From: Arthrobacter sp. 31Y
Lineage (GTDB): Bacteria; Actinomycetota; Actinomycetes; Actinomycetales; Micrococcaceae
Assembly (NCBI RefSeq): GCF_000526335.1
Contig: NZ_JAFW01000001.1
Coordinates: forward strand, 1,674,001-1,738,000
Reading direction: 5' to 3'
Length of the DNA: 64,000 bases
Below, in pieces: positions 16,571 to 25,872 of this stretch. Numbering within the stretch: position 1 is the first letter of the stretch; each line of letters starts with the position of its first letter. Under the pieces are notes generated by a model. The model saw only the letters and a list, made by a program, of their open reading frames with translations, was not told the DNA's origin and made no database searches. Position numbers and translations under genes: made by a program.

Positions 16571-17638
16571 TCACGCCGGGTAGACGGATACCAGCGCAGA
16601 CTTGACCACAAACCGCACGTCCATGCCCGGAACCAGCCCCAGATCGGCAGACGCTGCCGGGGTGATGTCCGCGGACAAGGCCTGGGCCGGGTCTCCGGCG
16701 CGGACCCGGATCTGATCACCGTGCGGTTCAAGGTCCGTGATGGTGACGGGAAACGAATTGCGGGGGCTTCCGTGAACATCGCCCAGGAAGACGGAAACGC
16801 TCGACGGCGGGAACGCTGCCACGCCTGCTTGGCCAGGTGAAGGTGACCAGTCGGAATCGTGGTGGCCGGCGAAAACCCGGCCATCCGGCGTCGTAATGCC
16901 GTCCTCAGTGATGGTCCCGGTGACGAGGTTCAGCCCTGCGAGTCCGGCGGCGAAGTGACTTCTGGGACGCTCAAGGACCTGCCGGGTGGGTCCTTCTTCG
17001 GCTATCTGCCCCTTTTCCACAACGATCACGCGATCGGCCAGCATGTAAGCGTCCAGGACGTCGTGGGTGACGATGATGGCCTTCCGATCCTGCAAAACCC
17101 TTTTGAGCACGCGTCGGAGCAACGGTGCTGCATGGATGTCCAGAGCTGCCATGGGTTCGTCGAGCAGCAGAAGCTCAGGCTCGGCGGCCAAAGCCCTGGC
17201 TACAGCGACACGTTGCGCCTGCCCGCCAGAAAGCTGGGCTGGTTTTCGCTTAGCCAAGTTTGCGGCGTCAACTTCCTCCAGCCAGTGATGCGCGGTTTCC
17301 CGTGCAGCCGCGGTGGACGCGCCTGCACTCCGCGGGCCGAAGGCCACGTTATCCAGGGCGTTCAGGTGTGGGAACAGCAACGCTTCCTGGGCCAGAAGCG
17401 CAGTCCCACGCAGGTGCGGCGGGTTCCAAAGGTGGGTGCCGCCGTCGAGGTTGAACAGCTCCTTATCCCCGATTCGTGCCGAACCGGAATCCGGCCGCAG
17501 CAGTCCTGCGATCACACCCAGCAGAGTGGATTTGCCCGCACCATTGGGACCAAGAATGGCCACGGTTTCGCCATCTTTGAGACTGAGGGACATCTCGAAA
17601 TTTCTGGCGCGGAGGCTGGCCTGCAGCTCAAAGTTCAT
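16571..17638 (-). CDS. modC: Molybdate ABC transporter ATPase
   Basis: A 355-residue ABC ATPase. Walker A GPNGAGKS lies near residues 30-37, the signature [16 protein letters not shown] near 130-145 and Walker [13 protein letters not shown] just after. A C-terminal region of about 120 residues ends with a TOBE-like fold ([17 protein letters not shown]), as expected for ModC, where it binds oxyanion and regulates transport. The start overlaps the modB stop by four bases (17635-17638). The substrate assignment rests on the gene neighbourhood (modA-type binding protein, molbindin-type regulator). Sulfate or tungstate specificity cannot be excluded. Confidence 0.92.
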   Translation of the reverse strand: MNFELQASLRARNFEMSLSLKDGETVAILGPNGAGKSTLLGVIAGLLRPDSGSARIGDKELFNLDGGTHLWNPPHLRGTALLAQEALLFPHLNALDNVAFGPRSAGASTAAARETAHHWLEEVDAANLAKRKPAQLSGGQAQRVAVARALAAEPELLLLDEPMAALDIHAAPLLRRVLKRVLQDRKAIIVTHDVLDAYMLADRVIVVEKGQIAEEGPTRQVLERPRSHFAAGLAGLNLVTGTITEDGITTPDGRVFAGHHDSDWSPSPGQAGVAAFPPSSVSVFLGDVHGSPRNSFPVTITDLEPHGDQIRVRAGDPAQALSADITPAASADLGLVPGMDVRFVVKSALVSVYPA

Positions 17639-18453
17639 GGCCGCACCTCCGCGGGTGTGCTGCTCCGCCGGGCACCGTAGCTGAGCCCCACAACGGCAAC
17701 GGCCACCGCCACCAGCACCAAGGACAGGGCTACGGCGGCGTCGGCGTCCGTCTCCCGCTGCAGATAGATCTCCAACGGCAAGGTGCGGGTCACCCCCTCA
17801 AGGCTTCCCGCGAAGGTCAGGGTGGCGCCGAACTCCCCCAGGCTGCGCGCGAAAGACAACACTGCGCCGGATGCCAGCCCCGGCAGGACCAAGGGAAGCG
17901 TGACGCGACGAAGGACGGTGGTGGGCCGCGCCCCGAGAGTCGCCGCAACGGCCTCATACCTGTTTCCGGCCGATCGCAGCGCACCCTCCAGGCTGACCAC
18001 CAGGAAGGGCAACGCCACAAACGTCTGAGCGAGGATGACGGCGGTAGTGGAAAACGCGATCTGGATGCCCGCTGCCTCCAGAGACTTCCCCAGGAGGCCC
18101 TGCCGGCCGAACGTGTACAGTAGCGCGATGCCCCCGACGACGGGCGGCAGCACCAGCGGCAGCAGGACGAACGCCCTCAGTAGCCGCTGGCCCGGAAACT
18201 CGCCACGCGCCAGCACCAAAGCCAAAGGAATGCCCAGCACGATGCAAAGGACCGTGCTGGCCGCCGACGTTCGCAAACTCAGCCCCAGCGCGGCCAGCGA
18301 GGACTCGGACGTGATCAGCGGAACGAACTGCGGCCAGTTCACTTTGGCCAGCATCGCAACCAGAGGAAGGACCACCAGAAGCCCGCCCACGGCTGCGACG
18401 GCATAGATCCAGCGCGGGATCCCTTGGTAGCCGGTGGCGCTTTGTCTGTTCAT
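17635..18453 (-). CDS. modB: Molybdate ABC transporter permease
   Basis: A 272-residue inner-membrane permease with about six helices. The EAA loop reads [26 protein letters not shown], and [17 protein letters not shown] near the C-terminus is diagnostic of ModB/CysT-type permeases. I chose the ATG at 18453, seven bases after the modA stop and with GGAAG overlapping that stop; a longer frame adds 29 residues that overlap modA. The protein forms the channel of the ModABC importer, energised by ModC. Confidence 0.93.
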   Translation of the reverse strand: MNRQSATGYQGIPRWIYAVAAVGGLLVVLPLVAMLAKVNWPQFVPLITSESSLAALGLSLRTSAASTVLCIVLGIPLALVLARGEFPGQRLLRAFVLLPLVLPPVVGGIALLYTFGRQGLLGKSLEAAGIQIAFSTTAVILAQTFVALPFLVVSLEGALRSAGNRYEAVAATLGARPTTVLRRVTLPLVLPGLASGAVLSFARSLGEFGATLTFAGSLEGVTRTLPLEIYLQRETDADAAVALSLVLVAVAVAVVGLSYGARRSSTPAEVRP

Positions 18454-18460
18454 GGACTTC

Positions 18461-19267
18461 CTACGGTGCGCCAAATCCGGCGTCGCTGAGGACCTTCTTG
18501 CCTGCTTCATTGGTAACACTCTCAATGAACGCGGCAGCAAGTTCCTTGTTCTTGCTGGAGCTTACCGTGGCGATCGGGTAGGTGTTGACGGCCTTGTCCG
18601 ATTCCGGGAACGCTATGCCCTTGACCTTGTCGCCGACCCCCTTCACATCCGTGACGTAGACCAGGCCGGCGTCAGCCTCGCCCGAGGTGACCTTGCCGAG
18701 GACATCGGTGACTGACGATTCTTCGCTGACAGGGCTCAACGTGACGCCGCTGGCCTTCTCCACCGTGTCCGTGGCCGCGCCACAGGGAACTTGGCTGGCG
18801 CACGTCACTACTTTGACGCCTGGCTTGGCGAGGTCAGCGAAGGACGAGATCGACGCCGGGTTGCTGGGTGGGACGGCGATCTCCAGGACGTTCGTGGCGA
18901 AGTTTGTTGCGGTACCGTCCAGCAGCTTGGCGTCGGCCAGCTTTGTCATGTTCTTGGTGTCCGCCGAAGCGAAGACGTCCGCGGGCGCGCCCTGGCTGAT
19001 CTGCGTGACCAGGTCCGAGGAACCGGCGAAGCTCAGTGTCACCTTGGTGCCCGGGTTCTTCGCCTCGAAATCCTTAGCCAGTTGAGTGAACGTGGCTTTG
19101 AGGGATGCGGCCGCGAAGACGGTCACCGTTCCGCTCAGTTGGGATGTGCCACTGTTGCTCGTTGGCGTTGCGGCAGGGGCGGTGGAGCCGCAGGCCGTAA
19201 GGGCGCCTGCCAAACCAACCGCAACCGACATGCCCACGATGCATTTCTTTAGGTGGAGGGTCCTCAT
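18461..19267 (-). CDS. modA: Molybdate-binding lipoprotein
   Basis: A 268-residue solute-binding protein. The N-terminus has a basic start, a hydrophobic core and the lipobox LTAC (Cys26), so it is an anchored lipoprotein outside the membrane. [20 protein letters not shown] is the classical ModA opening. [24 protein letters not shown] carries the two serines that bind the oxyanion. The start overlaps the stop of the upstream HTH-TOBE gene by four bases, giving the order regulator-modA-modB-modC in one transcript. Confidence 0.95.
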   Translation of the reverse strand: MRTLHLKKCIVGMSVAVGLAGALTACGSTAPAATPTSNSGTSQLSGTVTVFAAASLKATFTQLAKDFEAKNPGTKVTLSFAGSSDLVTQISQGAPADVFASADTKNMTKLADAKLLDGTATNFATNVLEIAVPPSNPASISSFADLAKPGVKVVTCASQVPCGAATDTVEKASGVTLSPVSEESSVTDVLGKVTSGEADAGLVYVTDVKGVGDKVKGIAFPESDKAVNTYPIATVSSSKNKELAAAFIESVTNEAGKKVLSDAGFGAP

Positions 19268-19674
19268 ATGATGCTCTTTCCTTGCGGAGTTTCGATGATG
19301 ACAGTGGTGGCTTTGACCACGGCTGTGGCGACGGATCCGAGTTCCAGCCCGAGCTCACGGACGGCCTCGCTACTCATGAGCGATACCACCCGGAAAGGGC
19401 CACACTGAAGCTCCACTTGGGCCATGACCTTGTCAGCGGTAATTCCCGTCACCAGGCCCACAAAGCGGTTCCGTGCAGAACTTCCGGAACGCGAGGGGTC
19501 GTCTGGGAGGTGGGACTGATCCCGAGCCAACGTGGCGAGCTCCAGCCCGTCCACGGCCAGTCGTCCTGCGCTGTCCTTCTGGGCAGTCAGCGTCCCGTTC
19601 TCCGTCCAGCGCCTCACAGTATCGTCACTGACGCCAAGGAAGCGGGCGGCCTCGGAAATTCGTATTTGCGGCAT
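19264..19674 (-). CDS. Molbindin-type regulator: excisionase-like HTH plus TOBE domain
   Basis: A 136-residue protein with a MerR/excisionase-type helix-turn-helix (IRISEAARFLGVSDDTVRRW, residues 4-23) followed by a single Mop/TOBE domain (about residues 68-133, ARNRFVGLVTGITADKVMAQ and later TAVVKATTVII). TOBE domains bind molybdate or tungstate. The fusion of a DNA-binding domain to a TOBE domain suggests a molybdate-responsive regulator analogous to ModE but with a different DNA-binding fold. It heads the mod operon, so autoregulation and control of transport are the obvious inferences. It could instead be a molybdate storage protein. Confidence 0.85.
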   Translation of the reverse strand: MPQIRISEAARFLGVSDDTVRRWTENGTLTAQKDSAGRLAVDGLELATLARDQSHLPDDPSRSGSSARNRFVGLVTGITADKVMAQVELQCGPFRVVSLMSSEAVRELGLELGSVATAVVKATTVIIETPQGKSII

Positions 19675-19935
19675 GAATTGAGTGTAGTTCCGTGTTTGCG
19701 GTTCAGGAGCCTCGAATGTTCCGCAAACGAATTATGACTTCGTGGCCGCGGCGCACCCTTCCCCGCCTGAGGCACCCCTTCGGCGTTCCCATCGCACCCG
19801 GTGGCGCACGACGCACCCGTAAGCACTGGTGCGCATGGCGGAAAGTGGTGCGCCGCCGTCGTCGTGCTCTAGCCGCCGGGGACCCGCAGTCGTACCCTGA
19901 TCTGGGGGAGAGTTTCACTTTCAAAGGAACATCCC
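19675..19935. other. Intergenic region with no gene
   Basis: A divergent gap of 261 bases between the molbindin regulator and the oxidase gene. An inverted repeat GTTTGCGG (19694-19701)/CCGCAAAC (19721-19728) lies just upstream of the mod operon start and could be its operator. The rest is GC-rich with several GGTGCGC/GCGCACC words but no convincing reading frame or RNA. AAAGGAA at 19923-19929 is the ribosome site of the next gene. Confidence 0.5.
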
Positions 19936-21270
19936 ATGGAATGGATTCGTCCGGAAAGCCCGGACTATGACGAAGCCCGAAAACTCTTCAATGCGATGAT
20001 CGACCGCAAGCCGGCCGTCATTGCCAAGTGCTCCGATCCCGGCGAGGTTGCTGAGGCCCTGAGCTACGCGCACAACCACAATTTGGACGTAGCGGTGCGT
20101 TCTGGCGGGCACTCGGTGGCGGGCATGTCCACCAACGATGACGGGCTGGTAGTTGACGTCCGCCCCATGAAATCGATCCGCGTAGACCCTGAGGCGAAAA
20201 CCGCCACAGCCGGCGCCGGGCTCACATGGGGAGAATTCGATCGCGCCACGCAGCAACACGGTTTAGCGGTCACCGGCGGCCGGGCGTCCACCACAGGCGT
20301 CTCTGGATTCACCTTGGGCGGGGGCTCCGGATGGCTGGAGCGGTCGTACGGTTTCGCGTGCGACAACCTTCTTTCCGTAGACCTGGTCACAGCCTCCGGC
20401 GATCGCGTGACCGCAAGCCGGGACGAGAATCCCGAGTTGTTCTGGGCGCTCCACGGCGGGGGCGGAAACTTCGGCGTGGCCACGTCCTTGACGTTCCAAC
20501 TCCACGATGTGGGCCCCACTGTCATGGCCGGCCTCATGCTGTTCCCCGGGGACGACGCACCGGATCTGTCGCGCGCCTACCGGCAGATTGCTTTGGAAGC
20601 ACCCGACGCCGTCGGAACCGCCCTGGTGTACCTCACCGCCCCACCGGAAGAGTTCGTCCCGGAAGGGATGGTGGGCAAGCTCGCCGTCGGGATGGCATAC
20701 ATCTACGCGGGCAGTGTTGAAGCCGGCGAGGAGCACGCCAAGCCGTTCAAGGACCTCGGCCCCTCGGTGGACCTGGTCTCGCCCATGGAATACGCGGACT
20801 TCCAGTGCATGATCGACGACCCCCCGGACCACTACAACTACTGGAGCGCCGACTACCATAACGAGCTCAGCGACGATGCACTGGACGTACTGGTGGACTC
20901 GGCGCAACGCCTTCCCGGCCCGAACTCGCAGCAGCTGGTGGCACGGTGGGGCGGAGCCGTGGACGGACCTGCTGCAGCGAACACGCCGTTGCAGCACCGC
21001 GGAGCCTCGTGGGTCAGCCACCCGTTCGGCCTGTCCGAAACCCGGGAGGGCGGGCAAGAGGCAAAAGCCTGGGTCAAGCAGTTTCGGCAGGACATCGCAC
21101 CCCACACCACGGGCGGCGTGTGGTTGAACTTCATCGGCGATGAAGGGCAGGATCGGATCATGGCGGCCTATGGCGAACAGAATTACCGGCGACTGTCCTT
21201 GGTGAAGCGCCAGTTCGATCCCGACAACGTGTTCCGCGGCAACCAGAACATCCTGCCGGCTGAGCACTGA
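19936..21270 (+). CDS. FAD-linked oxidase, berberine-bridge-enzyme type
   Basis: A 444-residue flavoprotein of the PCMH/BBE class. The FAD-binding RSGGHSVAGMS carries the His expected to be covalently linked to the 8-alpha position. The second motif TTGVSGFTLGGGSGWLERSYG has no Cys, so bicovalent flavin attachment is not expected. The BBE C-terminal motif RQFDPDNVFRGNQNI is complete. There is no signal peptide, so it should be cytoplasmic. Family members oxidise sugars, alcohols or alkaloid-like compounds with oxygen, and the substrate here is unknown. It stands alone and is followed by a long inverted repeat. Confidence 0.88.
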   Translation: MEWIRPESPDYDEARKLFNAMIDRKPAVIAKCSDPGEVAEALSYAHNHNLDVAVRSGGHSVAGMSTNDDGLVVDVRPMKSIRVDPEAKTATAGAGLTWGEFDRATQQHGLAVTGGRASTTGVSGFTLGGGSGWLERSYGFACDNLLSVDLVTASGDRVTASRDENPELFWALHGGGGNFGVATSLTFQLHDVGPTVMAGLMLFPGDDAPDLSRAYRQIALEAPDAVGTALVYLTAPPEEFVPEGMVGKLAVGMAYIYAGSVEAGEEHAKPFKDLGPSVDLVSPMEYADFQCMIDDPPDHYNYWSADYHNELSDDALDVLVDSAQRLPGPNSQQLVARWGGAVDGPAAANTPLQHRGASWVSHPFGLSETREGGQEAKAWVKQFRQDIAPHTTGGVWLNFIGDEGQDRIMAAYGEQNYRRLSLVKRQFDPDNVFRGNQNILPAEH

Positions 21271-21280
21271 GTTTCTGCAC

Positions 21281-21378
21281 TCCTTCCCAGTTGCCGTGAT
21301 CAGCGCGGGCAGAGAAGCCTGTACTTCCGGGACGGCAGCACGGCGGTAGACGTCCCGATGGCCGGCAACTGGGAAGGA
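21281..21378. repeat. Long-range palindrome with nested stem
   Basis: TCCTTCCCAGTTGCCG (21281-21296) has its exact complement at 21363-21378. Inside, CGGGACG (21328-21334) pairs with CGTCCCG (21351-21357). The element separates two genes on the same strand and ends 21 bases before the next start codon. It lacks a T-tract. Confidence 0.75.
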
Positions 21379-21399
21379 TCACATGGGTACACTTTGGCA

Positions 21400-22269
21400 A
21401 TGGCCATCTACGTCGATCCACCCTTGTGGCCAGCGCATGGAACCGTGTTTTCGCACCTGGTTTCGGACTCGTCGCTGGATGAGTTACACGCGTTCGCGGC
21501 CGCCGCCGGCATTCCTGAGCGAGCCTTCGACGGAGACCACTACGACGTCCCCGAACGCCGATACGACGACCTCGTTTCCGCGGGCGCCATCCCTGTGGAG
21601 GCCCGCATCCTGGTCCGCAAGCTCATTGCCAGCGGACTCCGCATCCCCGCTCGTGAACGGAGCAAGGCCTTGACAGTACCTCTGATGGAACGTTGGAACA
21701 GCACCTATCCCGGCCACGAAGAGTTGGGGCTTGAGTTGCTGGAACGCTGGGGCGAAGACCGCAGGAAGTATCACAGCCGGACACATCTCCTCGCAGTTCT
21801 TGAGGCCTTGGATGTGCTGGCCGAACCGGAACAGCCTGCCCGAACCGTCTTGCTGGCAGCGTGGTTTCACGATGCCGTCTATGAAGGAGTCGCCGGGCAG
21901 GACGAAGAAGAGTCCGCACGTTTGGCAGAGGACCGGCTGACGGCCACTGGTCTGGCACCCCACGAAGTAGCTGAGGTGGCGCGCCTAGTCCGGCTCACCT
22001 CCACTCACCGCCCAAAGACAGGCGACTACGCGGGTGCACTGTTGTGCGACGCCGATCTGTCAGTGCTCGGCGGTGACCAGCAATCCTATGCTCGCTATCG
22101 TGCCGCCGTCCGCGAAGACTACGCCCATGTCAGCGACGACGACTTCGCGAAGGGGCGCGCCGCCGTCGTACGCGATCTCCTGAGGCTGGACCCGCTGTTC
22201 CACGGCGAACGCGCCAAAGCACTCTGGTTGGCAGCTGCCCGCCGGAACCTCTCCAGCGAACTCGCGTGA
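21400..22269 (+). CDS. DUF4031-HD domain fusion (predicted metal-dependent phosphohydrolase)
   Basis: A 289-residue protein started at the ATG at 21400 (MAIYVDPPLWPAHGT). Residues 1-80 match the DUF4031 type, which opens with YVDPPxWPxxG and contains FDGDHYDVPERRY and VEARILVRKLIASGLR. Residues about 95-289 are an HD-superfamily hydrolase of the small predicted-phosphohydrolase group: YHSRTHLLAVLEAL followed by the metal pair in AAWFHDAVYEG and LLCDADLSVLGG. Both families usually occur as separate proteins. The stop overlaps the start of the ComB-like gene as GTGA. Substrate unknown; the HD part is likely an active nucleotide or phosphate hydrolase because all metal ligands seem present. Confidence 0.8.
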   Translation: MAIYVDPPLWPAHGTVFSHLVSDSSLDELHAFAAAAGIPERAFDGDHYDVPERRYDDLVSAGAIPVEARILVRKLIASGLRIPARERSKALTVPLMERWNSTYPGHEELGLELLERWGEDRRKYHSRTHLLAVLEALDVLAEPEQPARTVLLAAWFHDAVYEGVAGQDEEESARLAEDRLTATGLAPHEVAEVARLVRLTSTHRPKTGDYAGALLCDADLSVLGGDQQSYARYRAAVREDYAHVSDDDFAKGRAAVVRDLLRLDPLFHGERAKALWLAAARRNLSSELA

Positions 22270-23030
22270 GCGGTTCCCCCGGCGAACACGGTGCACCGCA
22301 ACGGCAGCTGCCGTACTCGGTCCGGTTCGAATGGGGGCTCGACGGCGCCCGCGCGGTAGTGCCGGGAGCGGATCTTGCCGTGGTGGTGGACGTCCTCTCC
22401 TTCACCACGTGCGTCAGTGTAGCGGTGGATCGTGCGGCGATGGTGTTTCCGTACCCGCTGAGGGACGCATCGGCGAACGAGTTCGCCGCTCATCACGATG
22501 CTGTACTGGCCGGACCGCGGGACTCGGAGGGGCTGAGCCTGTCGCCAGCGAGTCTCCGGGGTGCGTCGGTGCTGGATCGGGTGGTTCTGCCCTCCCCCAA
22601 CGGTTCAACCATCAGCCATCAGCTTGCGGCTTCGGCACGTCAGGTGGTGGCGGTCTCGCTGCGCAATGCCGCCGCTACAGCAGAGTGGGTTCGCGCCACG
22701 CTGCCTGCCGATGCTGTCATTGCGGTTATTGCTGCCGGTGAGAAGTGGGCTCACGGTGCACTTCGGCCAGCGTTGGAGGATGAGCTCGGTGCGGGGGCCT
22801 TCATCGCCGGACTCGCCGCTGCCGGGCGGGGCAACTTCTCCCCGGAGTCGGCGGCTGCGGCGGCTGCCTTCGATGCGGCCGAACCTCGGCTGGCCACCAT
22901 ATTGCGGGGATGCTCCAGTGGCCGCGAACTCATGGATGCCGGCTACGCGGACGACGTCGACATCGCCGCAGAGCTGAACGCAAGCCAGGTAGTGGCTTTG
23001 TTGCGGGACGGCGCGTTTCAGGGCGCTTAG
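22266..23030 (+). CDS. ComB-like 2-phosphosulfolactate phosphatase family protein
   Basis: A 254-residue protein starting at a GTG that overlaps the previous stop. VVVDVLSFTTCVSVAVDRAA, VVLPSPNGSTISHQLA and VIAAGEKWAHGALRPALEDELGAGA are the conserved blocks of the ComB family, named after the archaeal coenzyme M phosphatase. Actinobacteria do not make coenzyme M, so this homologue probably dephosphorylates another phospho-acid. It appears complete. Coupling with the DUF4031-HD gene suggests both act on related phosphorylated compounds, but that is inference. Confidence 0.85.
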   Translation: MSGSPGEHGAPQRQLPYSVRFEWGLDGARAVVPGADLAVVVDVLSFTTCVSVAVDRAAMVFPYPLRDASANEFAAHHDAVLAGPRDSEGLSLSPASLRGASVLDRVVLPSPNGSTISHQLAASARQVVAVSLRNAAATAEWVRATLPADAVIAVIAAGEKWAHGALRPALEDELGAGAFIAGLAAAGRGNFSPESAAAAAAFDAAEPRLATILRGCSSGRELMDAGYADDVDIAAELNASQVVALLRDGAFQGA

Positions 23031-23087
23031 GCCTTCAGCCGTGTGCGAGGAGTTCCAGGGCGGACGGGGCCAAGCTAGCATAGAGGT

Positions 23088-24755
23088 GTGACCTCCTACC
23101 TCCCGGCCTCCCCTGAACTCCCGCTGGCCGCGCCCGACGTCGAGCACGTCCTGGCTGTCCGTGGCGTCGGCGGTTACCGTCAGTACCGCATCCCCGCCCT
23201 CGCCGTCAGCACGCGGGGCACTGTGTTGGCCGCTTACGACGGCCGGCCCAACTTGGACGACCTCCCCAATCCCATCGATCTCCTCCTGCGCCGAAGCTAC
23301 GACAACGGGGTCACGTGGGAGCCTCAGCAGCTTGTGCGCACGGGTTCAGGTCTTCACGGATTCGGCGATCCAAGCCTTCTGGTTGACACCGAAACCGGGC
23401 GCATCTTCATGTTCCACGCCGCAGGTACCCACGCGGGCTTCTTCGAGGCCGTTCCCGGATTGACGCCCGATGACGACGTGCAGCATGCGGACGTCAGCTT
23501 CTCCGACGACGACGGCGACACCTGGCAGCACCGCCGGCTCACCGGACAGCTCAAGCACAGTGCCATCACAGGCCTTTTCGCCGCTGCCGGCCAGGGAATC
23601 CAAATACACGTTGGCCCCTACAAAGGCCGGTTGGTGCAGCAGTTTGTGCTGCTGGTGGACGGTGCCATTATGGCCGCCTCCGCATTCAGCGACGACCACG
23701 GCGAGACATGGAACCTGGGTGACCTGATCGGAGCGGGTCCGGACGGGATCGGGCCCAACGAAAACAAAGTTGTGTGTTTGGACGATGGCCGGCTGCTCCT
23801 GCATTCGCGGGCAACGCCGTGCAGGTTGTCGTCTGTGTCCGAGGATGGCGGGCAGACCTGGAGCCCGCTGCGGCCCATCCCGGAGCTACCCGACCCCAGC
23901 GACAACGGTTCAGTGGCGCGCTTCGACGGCCTTCCCGGTGTTGCTGCCCACGCGACGCCTGAGACCTCAGAGTGGCTGATCGCCAGCAACAATCAAGACC
24001 CGCAGCTACGACGGAATACTGTCCTGAGCCTCTCCCCCGACAGCGGCGCCTCGTGGCCGGCCAAGCTGTTACTGTGCGAGGGCAGTTCGGCCTACTCGAC
24101 GGTTGCGCGGCTGCCGGACGGGAACATCGGAGTTCTGTACGAGCGGCACGGCTACCGGGAGATCGTGTTCGCTTCGATCCCTGCCGAACAGCTCACGGGG
24201 CAACTTCACCGCGTGCCCGCAGCGGCCCAGGCCTCGTTGGAGCCCACTGGCTTGGTCTTCGACATGGAGCTGCGGTCCATCACTCCAGGCAGGCCCGCGG
24301 TATGGCAAAACGCCGGCGAATTCCACGTCATTCCGTCCACCAGCGACGGCGAATGGGACGTGCAGACCTGGAAGGAAATCGGCCAAGGCTACTCCGAGCA
24401 AGACCAAGTCCTGGGCACTCGCGAGGCTCAGGATCTCAACTACGGACCCATCATCCCGGGCTACAAAGCCAGGGATATCCTCGCTTTCACCGGACGCATC
24501 CGCAACGTCGGCACCAAGCCGACTACCGGCGTCGTACTTCTCGGACCGCACAACAACGCAGACCGTTTCCCGCCCGCGGACCTGCTGCCCGGCGAGCACG
24601 CGCTGTACTTCACGCCCACGTACACCGTCACCGAGACGGACCTGACTCGCGAAACGCTGGACCTCGTTTTCACGGCAGAGGCCGACGGCGGCAGGGTGCG
24701 TTTGGAGCGGACGTTCCGTTTCAACCTGCGCACCGGCGCCGTGGTTGCTTCTTAG
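23088..24755 (+). CDS. Exo-alpha-sialidase-like protein (GH33 type) without signal peptide
   Basis: A 555-residue protein with a six-bladed propeller signature. The YRIP motif (residues 33-36) carries the first Arg of the triad. Asp-boxes occur near 70-77 (SYDNGVTW), 138-146 (FSDDDGDTW), 200-208 (FSDDHGETW), 251-258 (SEDGGQTW) and 316-323 (SPDSGASW). Arg241 and Arg308/309 complete a plausible carboxylate-binding triad. Tyr336 in SSAYSTVARL and Glu352 in GVLYE match the nucleophile pair. About 190 C-terminal residues form a beta-sandwich-like extension. The start is a GTG at 23088. No export signal is visible, which is unusual for a bacterial sialidase and suggests cytosolic action or a missed N-terminus. 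Confidence 0.88.
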   Translation: MTSYLPASPELPLAAPDVEHVLAVRGVGGYRQYRIPALAVSTRGTVLAAYDGRPNLDDLPNPIDLLLRRSYDNGVTWEPQQLVRTGSGLHGFGDPSLLVDTETGRIFMFHAAGTHAGFFEAVPGLTPDDDVQHADVSFSDDDGDTWQHRRLTGQLKHSAITGLFAAAGQGIQIHVGPYKGRLVQQFVLLVDGAIMAASAFSDDHGETWNLGDLIGAGPDGIGPNENKVVCLDDGRLLLHSRATPCRLSSVSEDGGQTWSPLRPIPELPDPSDNGSVARFDGLPGVAAHATPETSEWLIASNNQDPQLRRNTVLSLSPDSGASWPAKLLLCEGSSAYSTVARLPDGNIGVLYERHGYREIVFASIPAEQLTGQLHRVPAAAQASLEPTGLVFDMELRSITPGRPAVWQNAGEFHVIPSTSDGEWDVQTWKEIGQGYSEQDQVLGTREAQDLNYGPIIPGYKARDILAFTGRIRNVGTKPTTGVVLLGPHNNADRFPPADLLPGEHALYFTPTYTVTETDLTRETLDLVFTAEADGGRVRLERTFRFNLRTGAVVAS

Positions 24756-24783
24756 CGGCGGTGTGTCTTAGCGGCGGCGCCGC

Positions 24784-25194
24784 TCAGCGGTAGGTGCTGA
24801 CGAACGGCTGGCTGGTGGGCACAATCTGCTTACCGAGGGGCATCAGAGACACCGGGATCAGTTTCAGGTTGGCAATGGCCAACGGGATTCCGACGATGGT
24901 GATGGCCATGGCAACCGCCGTGACCACGTGACCGATCGCAATCCAGATGCCCGCAACCAGAAGCCAAATCACGTTGCCAAGGAGCGCAAACACCCCGGAT
25001 CCGCCCGGCTTCTCAACCACCATCTGGCCGAAGGGCCACAGGCAGTAGGCACCGATCCGGAACGAAGCGATGCCCCACGGGATGGTGACGATGAGGACGC
25101 AGCAAATGATGCCTGCCGCGAAGTACCCCAAGGCCAGCCAGAACCCACCGAAGACAAGCCAGATGATGTTAAGGAGCGTTTTCATAGTCTTCAT
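24784..25194 (-). CDS. YccF-domain membrane protein
   Basis: A 136-residue inner-membrane protein with two YccF repeats: LLNIIWLVFGGFWLALGYF and LLGNVIWLLVAGIWIAIGH, each followed by an IPWGIASFRIG/IPLAIANLKL motif. The family is widespread and uncharacterised, forms about four transmembrane segments and sometimes pairs with other membrane proteins. I chose the ATG at 25194 because an AGGG lies five bases upstream; an ATG at 25185 is nearly as good. The gene is convergent with the sialidase gene. Confidence 0.88.
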   Translation of the reverse strand: MKTMKTLLNIIWLVFGGFWLALGYFAAGIICCVLIVTIPWGIASFRIGAYCLWPFGQMVVEKPGGSGVFALLGNVIWLLVAGIWIAIGHVVTAVAMAITIVGIPLAIANLKLIPVSLMPLGKQIVPTSQPFVSTYR

Positions 25195-25309
25195 TCTGCC
25201 CTGTTGGCCTGACAAAAAGCCTAGGGGTCTGCCCTGAATCTTCCCTGACTTCCAGCTGCCCTAAGTGCTGCGCGTACTGCTACCGGTACTGCTCCGCTAG
25301 GGCGGCGGT

Positions 25310-25762
25310 TCAACCAGCCAGGAGGCCGTCCAACTTGTCGAACGAGGTACCCCAGCCGTCGCGGGTCATTTCTACCCACTCCTCGGACGCAAACGGCCCC
25401 TGGGTGAGATTCATCCGGGTGCGTCCGTTGAGGTCCTCGAATTCGAGGTGCATTTCCTCGTACTCGTGGTCAGCGTCGGGAGCGGCCTTGGCCTGCGCCA
25501 CCAGGAGAGCCGGGCTGTTGAGCTCGGTGATGGTGGCCTCGATGGGCGCCGACTGCTCGCCATTCTCATCCGACCACACCATGACTACCTGCCAAAGGCC
25601 GCCAACCCGGGGCTCAACGATGATCTGATCGCGTGGAGCATCCACCTCCACGGGCCCGAACCACAGGGTGAGTTTGTCCGGCTCCATCCAGGCTTCAAAA
25701 ACCTTCTCGCGTGGAGCATCGAATTCGCGGCTCATCGTCAGGGTGTGCTGTTCCGTGCTCAT
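25310..25762 (-). CDS. SRPBCC/AHSA1-like protein
   Basis: A 150-residue START-like helix-grip protein. SREFDAPREKVFEAWMEPDKLTLWFGP is the typical AHSA1 opening, and the C-terminal W..SFDKLDGLLAG helix closes the fold. Such proteins bind hydrophobic ligands in a cavity or act as co-chaperone-like factors; the ligand is unknown. The ATG at 25762 is preferred over an upstream one that would add 33 unrelated residues. It is 104 bases before trpF gene end on the same strand, so it might be cotranscribed with it. Confidence 0.85.
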   Translation of the reverse strand: MSTEQHTLTMSREFDAPREKVFEAWMEPDKLTLWFGPVEVDAPRDQIIVEPRVGGLWQVVMVWSDENGEQSAPIEATITELNSPALLVAQAKAAPDADHEYEEMHLEFEDLNGRTRMNLTQGPFASEEWVEMTRDGWGTSFDKLDGLLAG

Positions 25763-25872
25763 GGCTTTAACTCCTGGTGTCGGTGATATTCGATGTCCAA
25801 GTAGTGGTGCGTCAAGGTAAATCGTGTCGTCATAACCGAGCCTAGTTGGCCCCACCGACACGATCAGTGAGT

